Below, in pieces: positions 22,081 through 40,392 of a DNA stretch of 64,000 nt. A program made the translations under genes and the position numbers. Each line of letters begins with the position of its first letter. The first letter of the stretch is position 1. Where the stretch lies: positions 3,372,817 to 3,436,816 of the forward strand of contig CM064864.1 of NCBI GenBank assembly GCA_032719365.1, in the 5' to 3' direction. The stretch is from Prinsepia uniflora (taxonomy: Eukaryota; Streptophyta; Magnoliopsida; Rosales; Rosaceae). Below the pieces are notes generated by a model. It had not been told where the DNA came from and made no database searches. It worked only from the letters and a program-made list of their open reading frames with translations.

Positions 22081-25000
22081 TGTAACAACCCGTTCCGAGA
22101 ATTGGGATTAGTAGAGTGATTAAGGTGTGATTAGTAAGGTTAATCAGGGGTTAGGTGGTCCCGAGGGGTCCGGGAACTTAGAATGACGATTTTGCCCCCG
22201 GGTTGGGCAGAAATGTTGACTTTTATTTCGGGTGGTCAATTGGGGATTGACCAGTGACTAGGACGTAGTTTAGGACGTCATGAACCCATAGACATGTGGT
22301 ATGTTTGATTCCGACATCCGAGGAGGAAGTTGTGATGGTCGGAAGGTCGAGGGTATTATCGTAATTTTGATAAAGTAGGGGGAATAGTTGACTTTTTGAT
22401 TAATCGAGTTTTGGTAGGTTGACCTAGGATGGTTAGATAGTTCTTGTCGTCCTGAGTTCGATGACAGGCGGCACGTGTTCATCGGACTTACGAGGTGAGA
22501 GTTACGGGTCTAGGAAGTTTCGGTAAAACCGTAAAATGAGTAAAACAGGAGGGTATTTTGGTCATTGTGGCACCTTGGGATTTGTGCACAGAGGAAAGGA
22601 ATGGACGGCTGGGATTAGGCCAGGTGGGAGTGTGTGGAGTGGATGGTGACACATGGCATGTGTGTAGAGGATTCTGGTGGAATCCTGTGCATTCACGGCC
22701 CAATTAATTGGGGTGCACCCGTGTTATGCATTCTGGTCCTTCGATACACAGAGAAACAGAGTGAGAGCTTGAGGGGAAATCGACCGATCTGGGTGCAAGG
22801 GTGAGTGACTGGTGAGTTGTGAGAGTGACAGTGAAGCAAGGAGGAGCTGCTGGTCGTGTTTTGGCAGTGCAATTGTGCACGGCGGCACGGCGGAGGTGAG
22901 GAGAAGAATTGGGGGAAACAGGGAGGCCGTGAACGTTTGGTGGTGGCTACGCCGTGAGGCGGTTCAAATCAAGACAAGGAGAGGCTGAGGAGGTTGCAGG
23001 GAGTCCAACGACCACCGTGGTAGGCGGCAGTGCGCACGGCGGAGCTGCAATCGAAGGGTAAGTCTTCCTGCTCTGTTTTCCCGTGGAATTTCATTTGGGA
23101 AGTCGTGACTCTGGGCTGAGAGTCGAGAGGATTGGAGGTTAGGGTAGTGAGCAGGGAGGTCCTAGGTGTCGATTTGGGTGGTCGCCGTGACGGGGCCGTA
23201 CGCGGCGGAGCTCAGTCGAAGAGGGGTTTCTTTTACCCTGTTTCGGCAGTGAACTTCGAACGGTAAGTCGACGAGTTTGGGGGTGAGTCGACGGTATAGG
23301 AAGGTTGGTCTGGGTTCAGTGAGGTTCAGGGAAGCGTTTGGTGAAGCCACCGTGAAGGGTGGTGAGTTGGGTGGTCGGATCGTGAAACAGAGTTTTGGGG
23401 AGGTTTGATTTCGAGCTTGAGACGACGGGTAGGAGGCTGTGTCGAGGTGATTGGAGGATGGGGATGTTTAGAGTAAGGTTGGACGAAGCTTTAGGTGAAG
23501 AAAGGGAAGGAAATCGTGCAGGCACGGCGGAGAACCGTTGACGCCGGTTCAAGCTGTAGCCTACTGTGTTGAACCGGGTCGACGTGAGGTTGAAGGTACA
23601 CTGTAGCTGGCGCGTGGGGCCACGCGCAGCCACTTTGGGCGGCGCGTGGAGGCGCGTGCGGCGGTTCTGGGAGGAACAGTCAACCTGACTTTTGGTCTAG
23701 GAGTTGTGTTGAGTTTAATGGAATTGGTTTCGAGCCAATCGGAAGTCGTTTGAGTGTAGTTCCGCGAGGGTGAATGTGTAGGGTCCCGGGGTTTTAAGTC
23801 TTTGGTCCGGGGATTTTTGAGGGCATTTAGGTGAGTGTTCGTAGACGTACTAGTAACGTAATTTGACGGTGTTTGACAGGATCGGGATTTCCCAAGGAAG
23901 CCGAGGAACGGGCTGGACGTTCGGGACGCGAGTAGGGCTCAGTACTGTGAGTGGACCTCTTCTCTAAACTCGAGCATGCATAACTGTTTTCTATAATTGT
24001 CTTATGGTTTTTAATCATGATTTTATGTTTATCGAATATGTTTGGTTGGTTTTGCATTATCACACGTTTTTCGAGGAAATTGGTTTTTAGCACGTTTTAC
24101 GAGAAATGGTTGGTTTCTGGAATATATGCTATGGTTTTGGGATTTCAAATGATAAGTGGTTTTCAATGATTATAAATGAATTTTGGAACATGATTTCGAT
24201 GATAAAGGTTTGTGGTTTTAAAAACGGATTTTGGAAATGGAAGTTGGTTTTAAAGTTGGAAAGTGGTATTCCGGATTTGGGTTCGGAATGACGGTTCTGA
24301 ACGCCGGAAGGGCTTCGGACCAGTGATTTCGGATTCGGGTTTGGATATGGATTAGTAAATGGTTTTCAAATGGTTTTGGGATTGGATTTGCTGGATCTGG
24401 ATATTGGGTTTAAAGACCCGGATATATGTGACGGGGGACCGGCCGGATTGGGTTTAAAGACCCGGATTGAGTTTAAAGACTCGGGAGTTTAAAGACTCGG
24501 ATATATATTGATTTCCCCCGTAGGCCTTGAGTTTAAAGACTCGGGAGTTTAAAGACTCGGATATTATTAAGGCCTGGATTGAGTTTAAAGACTCGGGAGT
24601 TTAAAGACTCGGATAGATCCAGCAGGTTTGATCGGGACATTTATGAGTTAATGTTCATGGTTTATGATACAGTTTTCTGATACTCCTGTTGTGGTTTCTT
24701 ATGATATTTGATAGTGTTTCTGTTTCTTATGATGTTTAAGAACGATTATTTTATAACTGTGTTCATAACTGTTGGTTATGCATGTGGTTTTAAAACGGAG
24801 GGTTTAACTCGGTTTTCTTATAAAATGGTTTTTTTGAACTTTTGTATTTTCTGGTCCACTCACATTTTCTGTTTTAAATTGCCCTCCAGGTTGTGGAGCT
24901 AGCGCGGGGTCTTGACGTCGAGGCAGTGTCCAAGGCATAGAAGTGACGTGAGGGATCCTAGAAGAGTTTAAAGGCTTCTGTGTGCGTGTACTTTCTCGGT

Positions 25001-25180
25001 TTTTATTTTCCTTGTAATGTAGTGCTATGCTCTGTGAACGATAAGGATTTTGGGATAATACGTAATTACTCCTGCGTTTGACTGGGTTCGAGTAAGTGTT
25101 CCTTAGGTGTTGTGTCGGGGAGTCAGACGGGAGCGGGATTTACCTCGGGTTTCGGGGTGAAACCGGGGTGGGTCCTGACA
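22081..25180 (+). mobile_element. Family G LTR nested inside the LARD-like element
   Basis: 3100 bp, TGTAACAACCCGTTCCG ... GGGTGGGTCCTGACA, with a perfect 5-bp duplication TTATA (22076-22080 and 25181-25185), which gives the cleanest boundaries of the family in this window. No gag/pol domain. It carries a hairpin array (24389-24624) and the CCACTCAC...GCCCTCCAGGTTGTGG block near 24857-24897. GC content in 22700-23700 is much higher than in the host element, and the many short open frames there show no homology I can recognise. Confidence 0.72.
24389..24624. repeat. Nested hairpin array in the 22081 family G LTR
   Basis: Units GGGTTTAAAGACCC and GAGTTTAAAGACTC alternate, so the stem changes from GGG/CCC to GAG/CTC while the TTTAAAGA-like loop stays. 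Larger pairs enclose them: TGCTGGATC (24389-24397) with GATCCAGCA (24616-24624), ACGGGGGA with TCCCCCGT, and AGGCCTT with AAGGCCT. The segment could fold into a branched structure. Confidence 0.75.
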
Positions 25181-25185
25181 TTATA

Positions 25186-26513
25186 ACTTGAAGATAATGC
25201 ATGTAAATTGGCATATAAACGAGCATGATAAGATAAGTATGAATCATATGAACCTTATGTGAGCTTTAGAACTTTATATACATCTTTGATGAGTGATTCA
25301 TAAGTTCATTGTTTAAATTGATATACATATGCCTCATAACTACTTGCCATAGCTTTTAATGAACTCTAGAGTACTAGAACTTATTCTATGTGATTTTCAA
25401 AGCTTTTAAGTCAATAAACTCTCTGATTTTGGAAATGATTAAGGCAATAGGGTTAACACCACAAATTCAAACATCCATGTTCCCTATTTTGTGCGCACGA
25501 GTTGCGACCTCCTTAGTTTTAACCCTTTTGAGCCCACATTAAGCCTTTCTTTCATCACCATGATTATCTAAACACTTGAGCTTAGTATAGACATCCTTTA
25601 CCCTTGTTCCAAGAACTCGGTTGAAGATATAAAGATTGTGTAAGGAGAAAATGATGATTTTGAAAAGACTTTTATGTGAATTATTTGGATTTATCGACTC
25701 AAGCTTTGTTGTATTGTTAACACATGTTATTACCTTGATCTAAAAAAAAATCAAAAAAAAAAAGTTGAGTCTCGATCAAGGTAATAAGGTTTGGTTATGT
25801 AATGTTTGAGTTAAGTCCCTTGCATTTGTAAATCCGACACAAAGAATGATTGTGAGGCCCAACATGATGGAATTAGGCCTATGTTCGAAGGGATGGATTA
25901 CTGACATCATTGCACTAAGTTTGGGAAGCTATGATACGTTTTTGGAGTCTATTGAGTCTTGGAACGAATTGAGCACCACTTGTCCTATATTTTCTTTGCC
26001 TCGAAACTTAGCCCCATTACAACCTTCGTAAAGACCTTATGATCCTTAAGATGGTAAATTTTGATTAGTTGAGTTAATCACTTGAGTAAGCTTATGGTTT
26101 TGGTTCATCTGCGCAAGTATGTTTTGTTTTTATCTTGAGGTGTTTGTTTGAGATTTTGCAAAAGTACTTCATTTCGATTATGTGAGTATCTCTCACATAC
26201 TTTGAGTGCAAACACAAACCCTCACAAATTGAGTGAATTTATGAGTGCATATTCTTGTGAGTTGATTCATACTTGTCTTATTCATGCAGAGATCCATTTC
26301 ACCATATTTACTCATTATCTTACTTGTTGAAACATTTTGTTACCATGTATTAACTCTCGAATTTCATATGCTTAAATGTTTTAAGTGAAAATCTTTTATG
26401 TCATGATTATAATTATGAAATATTGAGACAAATGGTTAAGGGTTACTTGTTTGAATTCGTAGTTTAATTTTAGTATTTGCTAGGGACTAGCAAAATTTAA
26501 GTGTGGGGGTATT
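25186..26513 (+). other. 3' internal region and polypurine tract of the LARD-like element
   Basis: Non-coding continuation of the element after the nested LTR. It ends in AAGTGTGGGGGTATT directly before the 3' LTR at 26514, a typical plus-strand priming tract. The open frames at 25846-26031 and 26148-26330 lack retroelement motifs. Confidence 0.75.
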
Positions 26514-28026
26514 TGATAGGTCCTCAAATAAGCGTTATTTTATATTATTTTATACCCTTTATACTTGATTTTTAATATTAAAATAATAAATAATTAGACA
26601 AATTAATTTATTTTGTGATATTTTTGTAGAAATAAATAAAGCTTGGAATTTGGAGCATTTTGGTGAAAGAATTGTCCCGATCGGAATTATAACGAAGAAA
26701 TTATGGACGAAATATGAGAAACCACTGAAAATCGCAAGGAAATTCGGTGGGAAGCTGCTGAAATCCAGCAGCCCAAGCCAAAAATCCAGCAACCCCCAAT
26801 AGTTCCCAAAATCAGCATATTTGCCCCAAAATCAGCAACTTTTCCCCAAAATCAGCCACTTTTCCCCAAAATCAGCATATTTGCCCCAAAATCAGCATCT
26901 TTTCCCACCCAATATCATCATTTCCATCACTTCTTCATGTACTATTTATTGTTATTTTTATATTTTAATTTTGTACTTTTAATTAAACAATTGTGGCATT
27001 CTCTCTATAAATAGGGAGGTCATTTCATGTATTTGGAGAGTCCCCCATTAGTTTCATTCTTCCATTTCTTTCATTTTTCTTAGTTCTTAGTTCTTAGTTT
27101 AGTTCTTTTGTTTCTCTCTTTTGAGAGACATTTTTGGGGACCATTTTTACTTCTTGTAGATTTTCTTATTAATTAGTTTTCTTTTAATTCTTATTCGTAA
27201 TTTATGTTATTTTTATGTTATTTTCATTTCTTCTTTACTATTGTTCTTGGTATTTTCTTTCTAACATTTGTAAGTAAGAATGCAATCTCCATGTGTTTTA
27301 CTTTTTGAATTTCTTTTACTTCATATGTTTTAGTGCTTAAACTTCAATTTGATGTTAAGTGTTTTATCCGCTGTCGGTGCACTTAGAGTGGAATTGAAGA
27401 GATTAAATGTTGATCGCTGTCGGCGCATTTAATTATAAACTTAAGGTAAATCATGTTGTAAATGTTTGAAGCATATTGATGTTTGACGCACATTAATGGT
27501 TGATGCATTTATAATATTGAAAGATATATGTAAGTATTTGAGATGATGAAGGTAGGATTTCGTAATTGGTTTATTATGAGCAAAATGTTAGAAAGAAGTC
27601 TATTTTTAGGAGTAGTTTAAATAATGTGATTGTTAATTCGAAATTACTTACGTAAAAGTGTGGGTTTTGTCTATGAAACTACTCTATGGTTTGTAAATTC
27701 CAATTAGCATGAGCATTTGCATTTTAATTCTTAATTAGTGTTTTCTTTAATTTAGTTATAAATCTTTTCAAAACCCCCCCTTCTTTATTCTTTTATTCTT
27801 TTATTCTTTTAATTCTTTTATTCTTTTATTCCTTTAATTCTTTATTCTTTAATTCTTTAATTCATTATTCTTTTATTCATCTCTCACTAACACATTATTA
27901 ATGTTCCCTAATTTCCCCGGTTAAGAACGATCCCTATTTACCAATACTACTTCTACACAAAAAGGGTTTAAATTGCATAACACTCGAATTACGTGTTTAA
28001 TTTAATGCGTAGTTTGGGCATAGTCA
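26514..28026 (+). repeat. 3' LTR of the LARD-like element
   Basis: 1513 bp, nearly identical to 18025-19557 apart from a few substitutions and one fewer 20-bp unit (five rather than six). It ends CATAGTCA followed by the duplicated GTGGA. Confidence 0.9.
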
Positions 28027-28514
28027 GTGGACCCTGAGAGACTTGGGCTTTGAGACCCCGGATAGCACTCGCGTAGCTTTAGATACCGTGACAGGATTGG
28101 TAACATGATTTATATGTATATATGTTATATGATGTGTGATGTGTACAGATTTTGGGTTGTGGCCCTAGTGGTTGGTTTCATTTAAGGTTTTGGGCTAAGG
28201 CCCTGATGATTTGGTAAATGGCTTTTGAATGCATGCATGCTTTTTAATGAAGGGTACAAATGTCTTTATGAAAATGTTTTTATAAATGATTTGTTTTGCC
28301 CACTCACAGCTTTTAAATGTTTTGACTGCCCTTCAGGTTGATCTCGGATGCGGGCCGTAGTAGAGACCGAGACAGCACATAGCTCCTCCGGATCCTAGCG
28401 TACTCTGAAGCCCGAGAGGGTTAAAGTCGGAATTTCCCTTGTCTGACACTCTGTGTCAGACGGGATCAAGAACGTCCCTCGTTAATTCCGGGGGAATTGA
28501 GACGGGTCCTGACA
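28027..28514 (+). mobile_element. Family G LTR, right part of the split copy
   Basis: Continues the copy interrupted at 18025. It contains GGGTTGTGGCCC and GGGCTAAGGCCC hairpins (about 28150-28215), the CCCACTCACAGC and TGCCCTTCAGGTTGATC landmarks, and the family end GAGACGGGTCCTGACA at 28514. Confidence 0.65.
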
Positions 28515-29640
28515 AGAAGCATACAAGTCTTCGCTCTGCGAAGCACTTTAAGCTTTTCTCACGAGAAGCATCCAAGCCTTTGTTTTGCGAAGTAACTTAA
28601 GCCTTCTCACGAGAAGTATCCAAGGCGTCACTTCTGAAGCACTCTAAGCCTTCTCATGGGAAGCATCTAAACATTTGCTCTACGAAGCACTTTTAGCCTT
28701 CTCACAAAAAGCATCAAAGACTTTTCCCTTCAAAGCACTCTAAGACTTCTCCCGAGAAGCATCCAAACCTTCGCTATGTAAAGAACAGTAAGCCTTCTCA
28801 CGAGAATCACTTTAAGCCTTCTCACGAGAAGCATCTGAGCTTTCACTCCTCAAAGCACTTTTAGCCTTCTCACAAGAAGCATTCAACACTTTGCCCTGTG
28901 AAGCACTCTAAGCCTTATCATAGGAAGCATCCAAGCCTTCGCTTTGTGAAGCACGTTAAGCCTTCTCACGAGAAGCATTCAAGCTTTTGTCTCTGAAACA
29001 TTCTAAGCTTTCTCACGGGAAGCATCCAAGCCTTCACTCTGCAAAACACTTTAAGCCTTTTCAAGAGAAGCATCTAAGACATTGCCCTACAAAACACTCA
29101 AAAACTTCTCACAAGAAGGATCCAAGCCTTCACTTTGTGAAGCATGCTAAGCCTTCTCATAAGAAGCATGCAAGCCTTCTCCCTATGAAGTAGCCACGCC
29201 TTCACCCTGCGAAGTATCAATATTTTTTTCTCGTGAAGTAGCAACAACTTTATCTTGTGAAGAAATTAAACCTTTTCCCATAGAATCATCTACTCCTTCA
29301 CCTCATGAAGCATCAATGCCTTTATCTCGTGAAGCATCAATTTCTTTGTCACCCGAAGCATCAACGCCTTCTCCCATAAAAGCATCAACAAATTCGCCCA
29401 CTGAAGCATCAACACCTTTACTCGTGAAGCATTGGCACCTTTGCTCACGAAGCATCACCGCCTTCGCCCGTCGTAGCATCAAAGCCTTTGCTCACAAAGC
29501 ACCAATGCTTTCTCACTAAAAAGCACTGAAAGTCTTCCATTATGAAGCACTCAAAACCTTCCATTGTGAAACACTCAGCGCCTTCAATAGCGAAGCACTC
29601 AAAGCCCCTTCGCGAAGGGAAAAGTAAAGCTTTCATCTTA
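28515..29640. repeat. 48-bp satellite built of two 24-bp half-units, with internal palindromes
   Basis: About fourteen 48-bp units run from 28515 to about 29190, then a looser 24-bp-like version (GAAGCATCAACACCTTC...) continues to 29640. Each unit has two related 24-bp halves, one carrying GCATCCAAGCCTTCGCTCT and the other GCGAAGCACTTTAAGCCTT. Two small inverted pairs recur per unit: CTTCGCTCTGCGAAG and CTTCTCACGAGAAG. One unit near 28800 has lost a half. Open frames through it (such as 28987-29193) merely reflect the 16-codon period. Confidence 0.8.
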
Positions 29641-30380
29641 TGGGCAAGTCGAAGCAATGCCCAAACATTGGAATAAGGGCATTTAGATGATTACCAAGCT
29701 TTTCTTTTCTATGAAAAAAAAAGAGCTAAGTCAACGCCTCAAACAACTTAATAAAAGTCTATTCAACATCTAAGTTCGAGGTAGTTAACAAACAGTGAGA
29801 TACAATCATCACTGAGGATTCATCACTCGTACCTAATAAATCAACGGAAAATTGTTGAGCTGCAATGTGGTTTATAACTCTCATACTGTCGATATTACCT
29901 TTGGTATAGACGATGATAGCATCACACTGTCTTTACATTAGTTTAATATATTTACCAGTTGAATATATTAATTAATCAGAACAATGTTAATAATAAATAA
30001 TCTTACCACATGTTATGTATTATTATTATTTATATAATTAATAATTTATATAGTTAATAACAGTTATTTCTTCCCCTAGAATCACATATTAAACACTACC
30101 TCATTTAACTAATCATACATACATCTTTTAACCAATCAGACGCTCCGGTGACTCTCAAGACTACACTATAAATAGAGGGTCTCACCTCACTTCTAAAAGT
30201 AATTCAAAAATCATATCAATGTTCTGTCAGTTTATTCTCTCAATTAAATTGATTTAGACATCGAAGCGTTTTTTGTTGAACCACCTCTCCGTACTTCAAC
30301 CTTAACTCCATTTGTCTCTCGTTACTATGTGTAGGGATCAAGAAAGAAATCTAAAAATCTGAACGATTTCAACATTAAGA
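29641..30380 (+). other. Possible gypsy-type LTR remnant with TATA box
   Basis: AT-rich sequence with CTATAAATAGAGGGTC (30166-30181), then AAATTGATTTAGACATCGAA and a pyrimidine-rich run. This layout resembles the promoter and 3' end of Tat-like LTRs. I see no second LTR, so the assignment is tentative. Confidence 0.3.
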
Positions 30381-31560
30381 GATGTGAACTCTCATAATAT
30401 GATATTAGTTTCGAAGTTTAATTTCTTTTTTCAGAATTTCAATGTTGGATTTTAGAATGATACGATTCATTTAAACTCTAGCGTTGATATTACATGTTGG
30501 AGAAAGTATTTTAATTTCTCTACTTTGAATTTGGTTTTTCTATATTAAGGTTCATGTTAACTCTCATAATACGAAATTGAGGTTTCAAAATTCAATTTGT
30601 TTCTTTCAAAATTCTGAAGTTTGAATTTTAAATTATAAGGTTGATGTGCTTCATATGCAGACTAGAGTTCATATGAACCTTATAATTCTAAATAAAACCT
30701 CGAAATTTAGAAAATATAAAATTGAACTTTGAAACCCTAATCTCATATTATGAGAGCTTACATCAACCTTACAATAGAAAAACCAAACTTAAAATGAAAA
30801 AAAAAATGCAAAATTCTTTCCTGTAACCTTAAGGGTTATATGCACATTATAATTCATAAATCCAAGCTCAAAATTTTGAAGAAAAAAATTGAACTTCGTA
30901 ACTCCAATTTTATATTGTAAGAATTCCTATCAACTTTAAAATTGAAAAATCAAGCTCAAAAGAGAGAGAATTCAAATTCTTTCTCCATATTGTAATATCA
31001 AATATTAAAATTCTTATGAACATTATAATTTGAAAATCCCAACTAGACATTTTGAAGGGAAAAAAATTGAATTTCGAAACCCAAAATCTTATTCTGTTAG
31101 AGTTTACACGAACCTTACCATAAAATAACCAAACTCAAAAGGGAGAAATATTCAAATTTCTTCTCCAAAATTCCTTCTCCAACTAGTAATATCAAACAAT
31201 GAAGTTTATATGAGTTCTAATTCCAACAGTATAGAAAAATCAAACTCAAAATGAAAAAAAAATAAAAACCTTTTTTTCAATCTATAATATTAAACGTCAA
31301 AGTTCATATAAACTTTATAAGTCCACAATCCAAATTAAAAAAATTTGATGGGAAAAAAATACTAAGTTTTGAAGCCCCAATCTCACTCCACATTAACCTT
31401 ACAAACTTAAAAATCACAATTCATTCTTCAATTCCCAATATCAAAATCCAAACACGATAACTCATATAAACCTTATAATTCCACCATCCAAACTTGAGTA
31501 TTGTAAAAAAATATAAAAGAACTAAACTTTGAAATACTAATCTCATTTGTTAAACTCAAT
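30380..31560. repeat. Diverged inverted and tandem repeat
   Basis: Units of roughly 150-180 bp containing AAGGTTCATGTTAACTCTCA and GAGGTTTCAAAATTCAAT read forward to about 30650. Their reverse complements (TTGAACTTTGAAACCC, GAACCTTATAATTC) then recur several times to about 31560, with a symmetry axis near 30660. Similar units occur at 6480-6900. No coding potential. Confidence 0.55.
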
Positions 31561-31946
31561 TCAAACGTAATACGACAAACCAAAACTTATCATCACTCTC
31601 CCTTTGATCATCACCAATTCGATATTCCTCCGCGGCCAACCCCATCCCCTACAATGTGTCCATAAAAATTGAGATGAAGAGACAAATGTGAAGCGTTGGG
31701 GGAACCCAAAAAACCGAAATCATACATCACTTATTGCTTGATTAGTACATAAATAAGGAAATAATGGAATCTAGTTTCTTATTATGGAGAACAAAAAACC
31801 TAACAGAATGACAGACACAGGAGGAATACAATCACAATTGAAACTATAACTACACATCATCCCGCTAGAGCAAACTGTATCATCATGCACACACACTAGC
31901 CACTCGAATAATCTAAAAGCTCAGAGTGTACTTTGTAGATGTTCAA

Positions 31947-37785
<5,839 letters not shown>

Positions 37786-38100
37786 TTTGGGCACGGATCG
37801 GACCGAATTTTCGAGATCTTAGGCACAAAGCTCGACCAAAACCCTAGAGCTCCGACCGAATTACAGAGCAGATTAAACAAGGTGAACAGAAAACAGAGCC
37901 AAGAGCAGAGAACGAGAGAAGCCTTCAGAGGACACGGACTGTTATGATGAGATGGTATACTTGGTACAAGAGGAAGAGTGTAGTGCGTGATCCGCTGCGA
38001 ACGACTGTATATCTTTTAACCATATACGGTCTCCTTCCGACCTGCCACGTAATGTGGGCCCCGTAACTTTCAGATTTTACTGCTAGCGTGGCGATATATT
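37786..38100 (-). promoter_or_regulatory. 5' UTR and proximal promoter of VHA-A
   Basis: Purine-rich on the plus strand, hence CT-rich as a leader. The reverse complement of a telo-box (AAACCCTA at 37838-37845 on plus) lies in the leader. No clear TATA box is seen, as is common for housekeeping genes. Confidence 0.4.
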
Positions 38101-40388
38101 GCTGGTGATATTTTAGCGAACAAGGAGAGCGCTGCTACGCGGGTCGAACATGTGAGGAAATAGGAGCCAACCATGTTTTGCCACGTGCTCAATGAAGGGT
38201 CTTTCCTTGAAAGTGGTTTTGCTTTGTTTTTTTTTTCTTTTTCTGTTCGTTTCAGTAATTTTTCTTTTGGATCTGTAGTGTCGCTGTAGCGTTCCAAATT
38301 GCAAGGGTGTTTATAATTTTTTTTTTTGATAGCTTAGAATTTAATCGCTGTGTTTTACTACAGCGAATCCATAACAGAATAAGTAGCTAAATTAAGGATT
38401 CAATAATATGGAGAAAGATGTTTTTACTTTGATTAGTATCGCTCAATAATATTAACTATTTAATTTATTATAGCGGGGCAAAAAGGGAGCCCAAATTTTG
38501 AATCCAAGATAATATAATGCCCAAAATAGTTAATATTACAGATATAAAATAAATTAATTAATAAATAAATAAAGCATGCCGAAAAATAAATAATATAACA
38601 GAAAAAAGTTTGATATTGGTTTAAGCTTTTTAATTGATGAAGCACCTATTTTAAGACTAACTACTTGTATTTGATATAAAAGTTGTAATCTATTAGTTTT
38701 AAATGTGGACATTTTTATCCATATATAATTTAAAAAGATAGAATTTGTCATTTTTTTTAACAAAATGTAATATTTTAGGCATGAAATTGCCTTTTTCTTC
38801 GTCACGATTTTTATCCCTATGAGTTTTTCCTAATAATATTAGGACGAGGCGACCCCATAATATAAAAATGAAATAATCGGTTTATAAAAAGATTACATTA
38901 TTAATATTGAATTGTATGAATTAAGGGTACAATTTTTTATTTTGCACTGAGCCCTCAAATCTGTCGACCGACCATGTATATTATCATATTGTGTTACAAT
39001 ATAAGTGAACAATATTTTTTAAAAAATATGTAGTATGAATACTTTTTTATATATTATAAAATGACAATATTATATATCACTTTTCAAAATAACTATGGTA
39101 AAATTAGTGTACACCCATTTTTCTCATTCTTACACCCGTCAATTATTCCAAAATATGCATCTTAGTTGTTTTTTTTTTTTAGGAATCAACTAGTAGAAAA
39201 ACACGAAAATTTTGAATAATTTACTTTTTTTATGAACTTAAAAAAAAAGATATACATCTTAGTTGAAGTAAAAATATATTGAGAAGGATAAAAAAAAAAA
39301 TAGGATTGTGACAGTCACATTGACATTTACAGCAAATCTCTCAAGTTGGATTTTTTTATGAAGGTCAAAGGCAAGGAGTAGGCAAAAAGGTTGTGTGGTG
39401 GTGGCACATGCTACGTGTTGGCTTATTTGTCCTTATCATCTTTATTATCATTTATATTTTCTCTTGCATTATATATATAGCTAGAATTAGAAGTCAACAG
39501 TATAAGTATTTTGAGAGAAGATAATATTGTTAATTGGTCCATTGGTTGAACAGATTACGCATATACCTCCTAATAAAAACCAAACTATTTCAGAAATAAA
39601 GGCCGGATGATGGAACTCTCGTACCAATTAGGTACTTTCTTACATTCAAAATTATATAGATAATTATAAATAATTAATTTTTATAAATTTATTAAATTTC
39701 ATAAGTTTTTAGAGAATAATAACAAAATTATATAAAATTACGTGACTAAATTTCGCAGAGTTATATTGAGTTTTGGATATTGTGATTGAATTTACAAAAA
39801 ATGCTATTGAGTTATATAATTTGATATATATATATATATATACATTGAAGTAATTTATAATCAAATCATAATTATTTTTAGCTAAAAATTCTCTAACTAA
39901 AATAAAATAAAATAATATTTCTAATACTGCAAAATAATTACAAAAATATAAAATTTCTAACGATGAATGAAATTGAGAGATTAGGGCCGCTAGACATCAT
40001 GCATGTTTTTGATTTTTTTTTCAATTCATTTTGTTAATTTTTTATTATTTTTTTTATTTTTTAAAACATTACATAATTCATGTATATTTTATTTTATTAC
40101 TTATAATTCTTACGGCGAATAATGCATGATAATCGATATCAATATAAAACTTCAATTTTATTTATTATTATAGCATATAAAAATCACAAATTATATTTTA
40201 AGGTATAAATCAAGAAGGGAGTGGGGGGCACTGGAGATAGATAAATTTAAACTTTGCTAAAATACAATGTTCCAAATGATACTAGGTGCTCCCAAGGCGA
40301 TGAGTGGGGGCCTCGACGTTTTTTTTTTAAGGACAAAAATTAATAAATGAGGTACTATATAGTTACATATACATAAACATATGGTACA
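38101..40388. other. AT-rich spacer
   Basis: No gene recognised. It contains a (TA)n run at about 39827-39841 and several poly-A/T tracts. The overlapping lysine/arginine-rich open frames near 38070-38304 have no domain. Confidence 0.5.
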
Positions 40389-40392
40389 TAAT

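Larger units (their letters stand above)
18025..28026 (+). mobile_element. Non-coding LTR retrotransposon (LARD-like), tRNA-Asp primed
   Basis: Two nearly identical LTRs (18025-19557 and 26514-28026) in direct orientation, TG...CA ends, and a perfect 5-bp duplication GTGGA (18020-18024, 28027-28031). The primer-binding site complements the 3' end of tRNA-Asp and a G-rich polypurine tract precedes the 3' LTR. The internal region, excluding a nested family G LTR (22081-25180), is about 3.9 kb and has no gag or pol domain in any frame. It keeps non-coding landmarks that I associate with Athila/Tat-type gypsy elements, such as CAAGCGCTTGTTGGGAGGCA near 21617 and TTTAAGTGTGGGGG near 21812. It must rely on proteins from another element. 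LTR near-identity implies a fairly recent insertion. Confidence 0.88.

Noticed and set aside
22488..23633. Several GC-rich open frames in the nested family G LTR
   Set aside because: Different frames, none long, no motifs; consistent with non-coding LTR sequence of raised GC.
28515..29640. CRISPR-like array of short palindromic repeats
   Set aside because: Units are contiguous 24/48-bp tandem repeats without unique spacers, in a plant nuclear context.
28987..29657. Lys/His/Ser-rich and Cys/Phe-rich open frames
   Set aside because: Reflect the 48-bp satellite (16-codon period).
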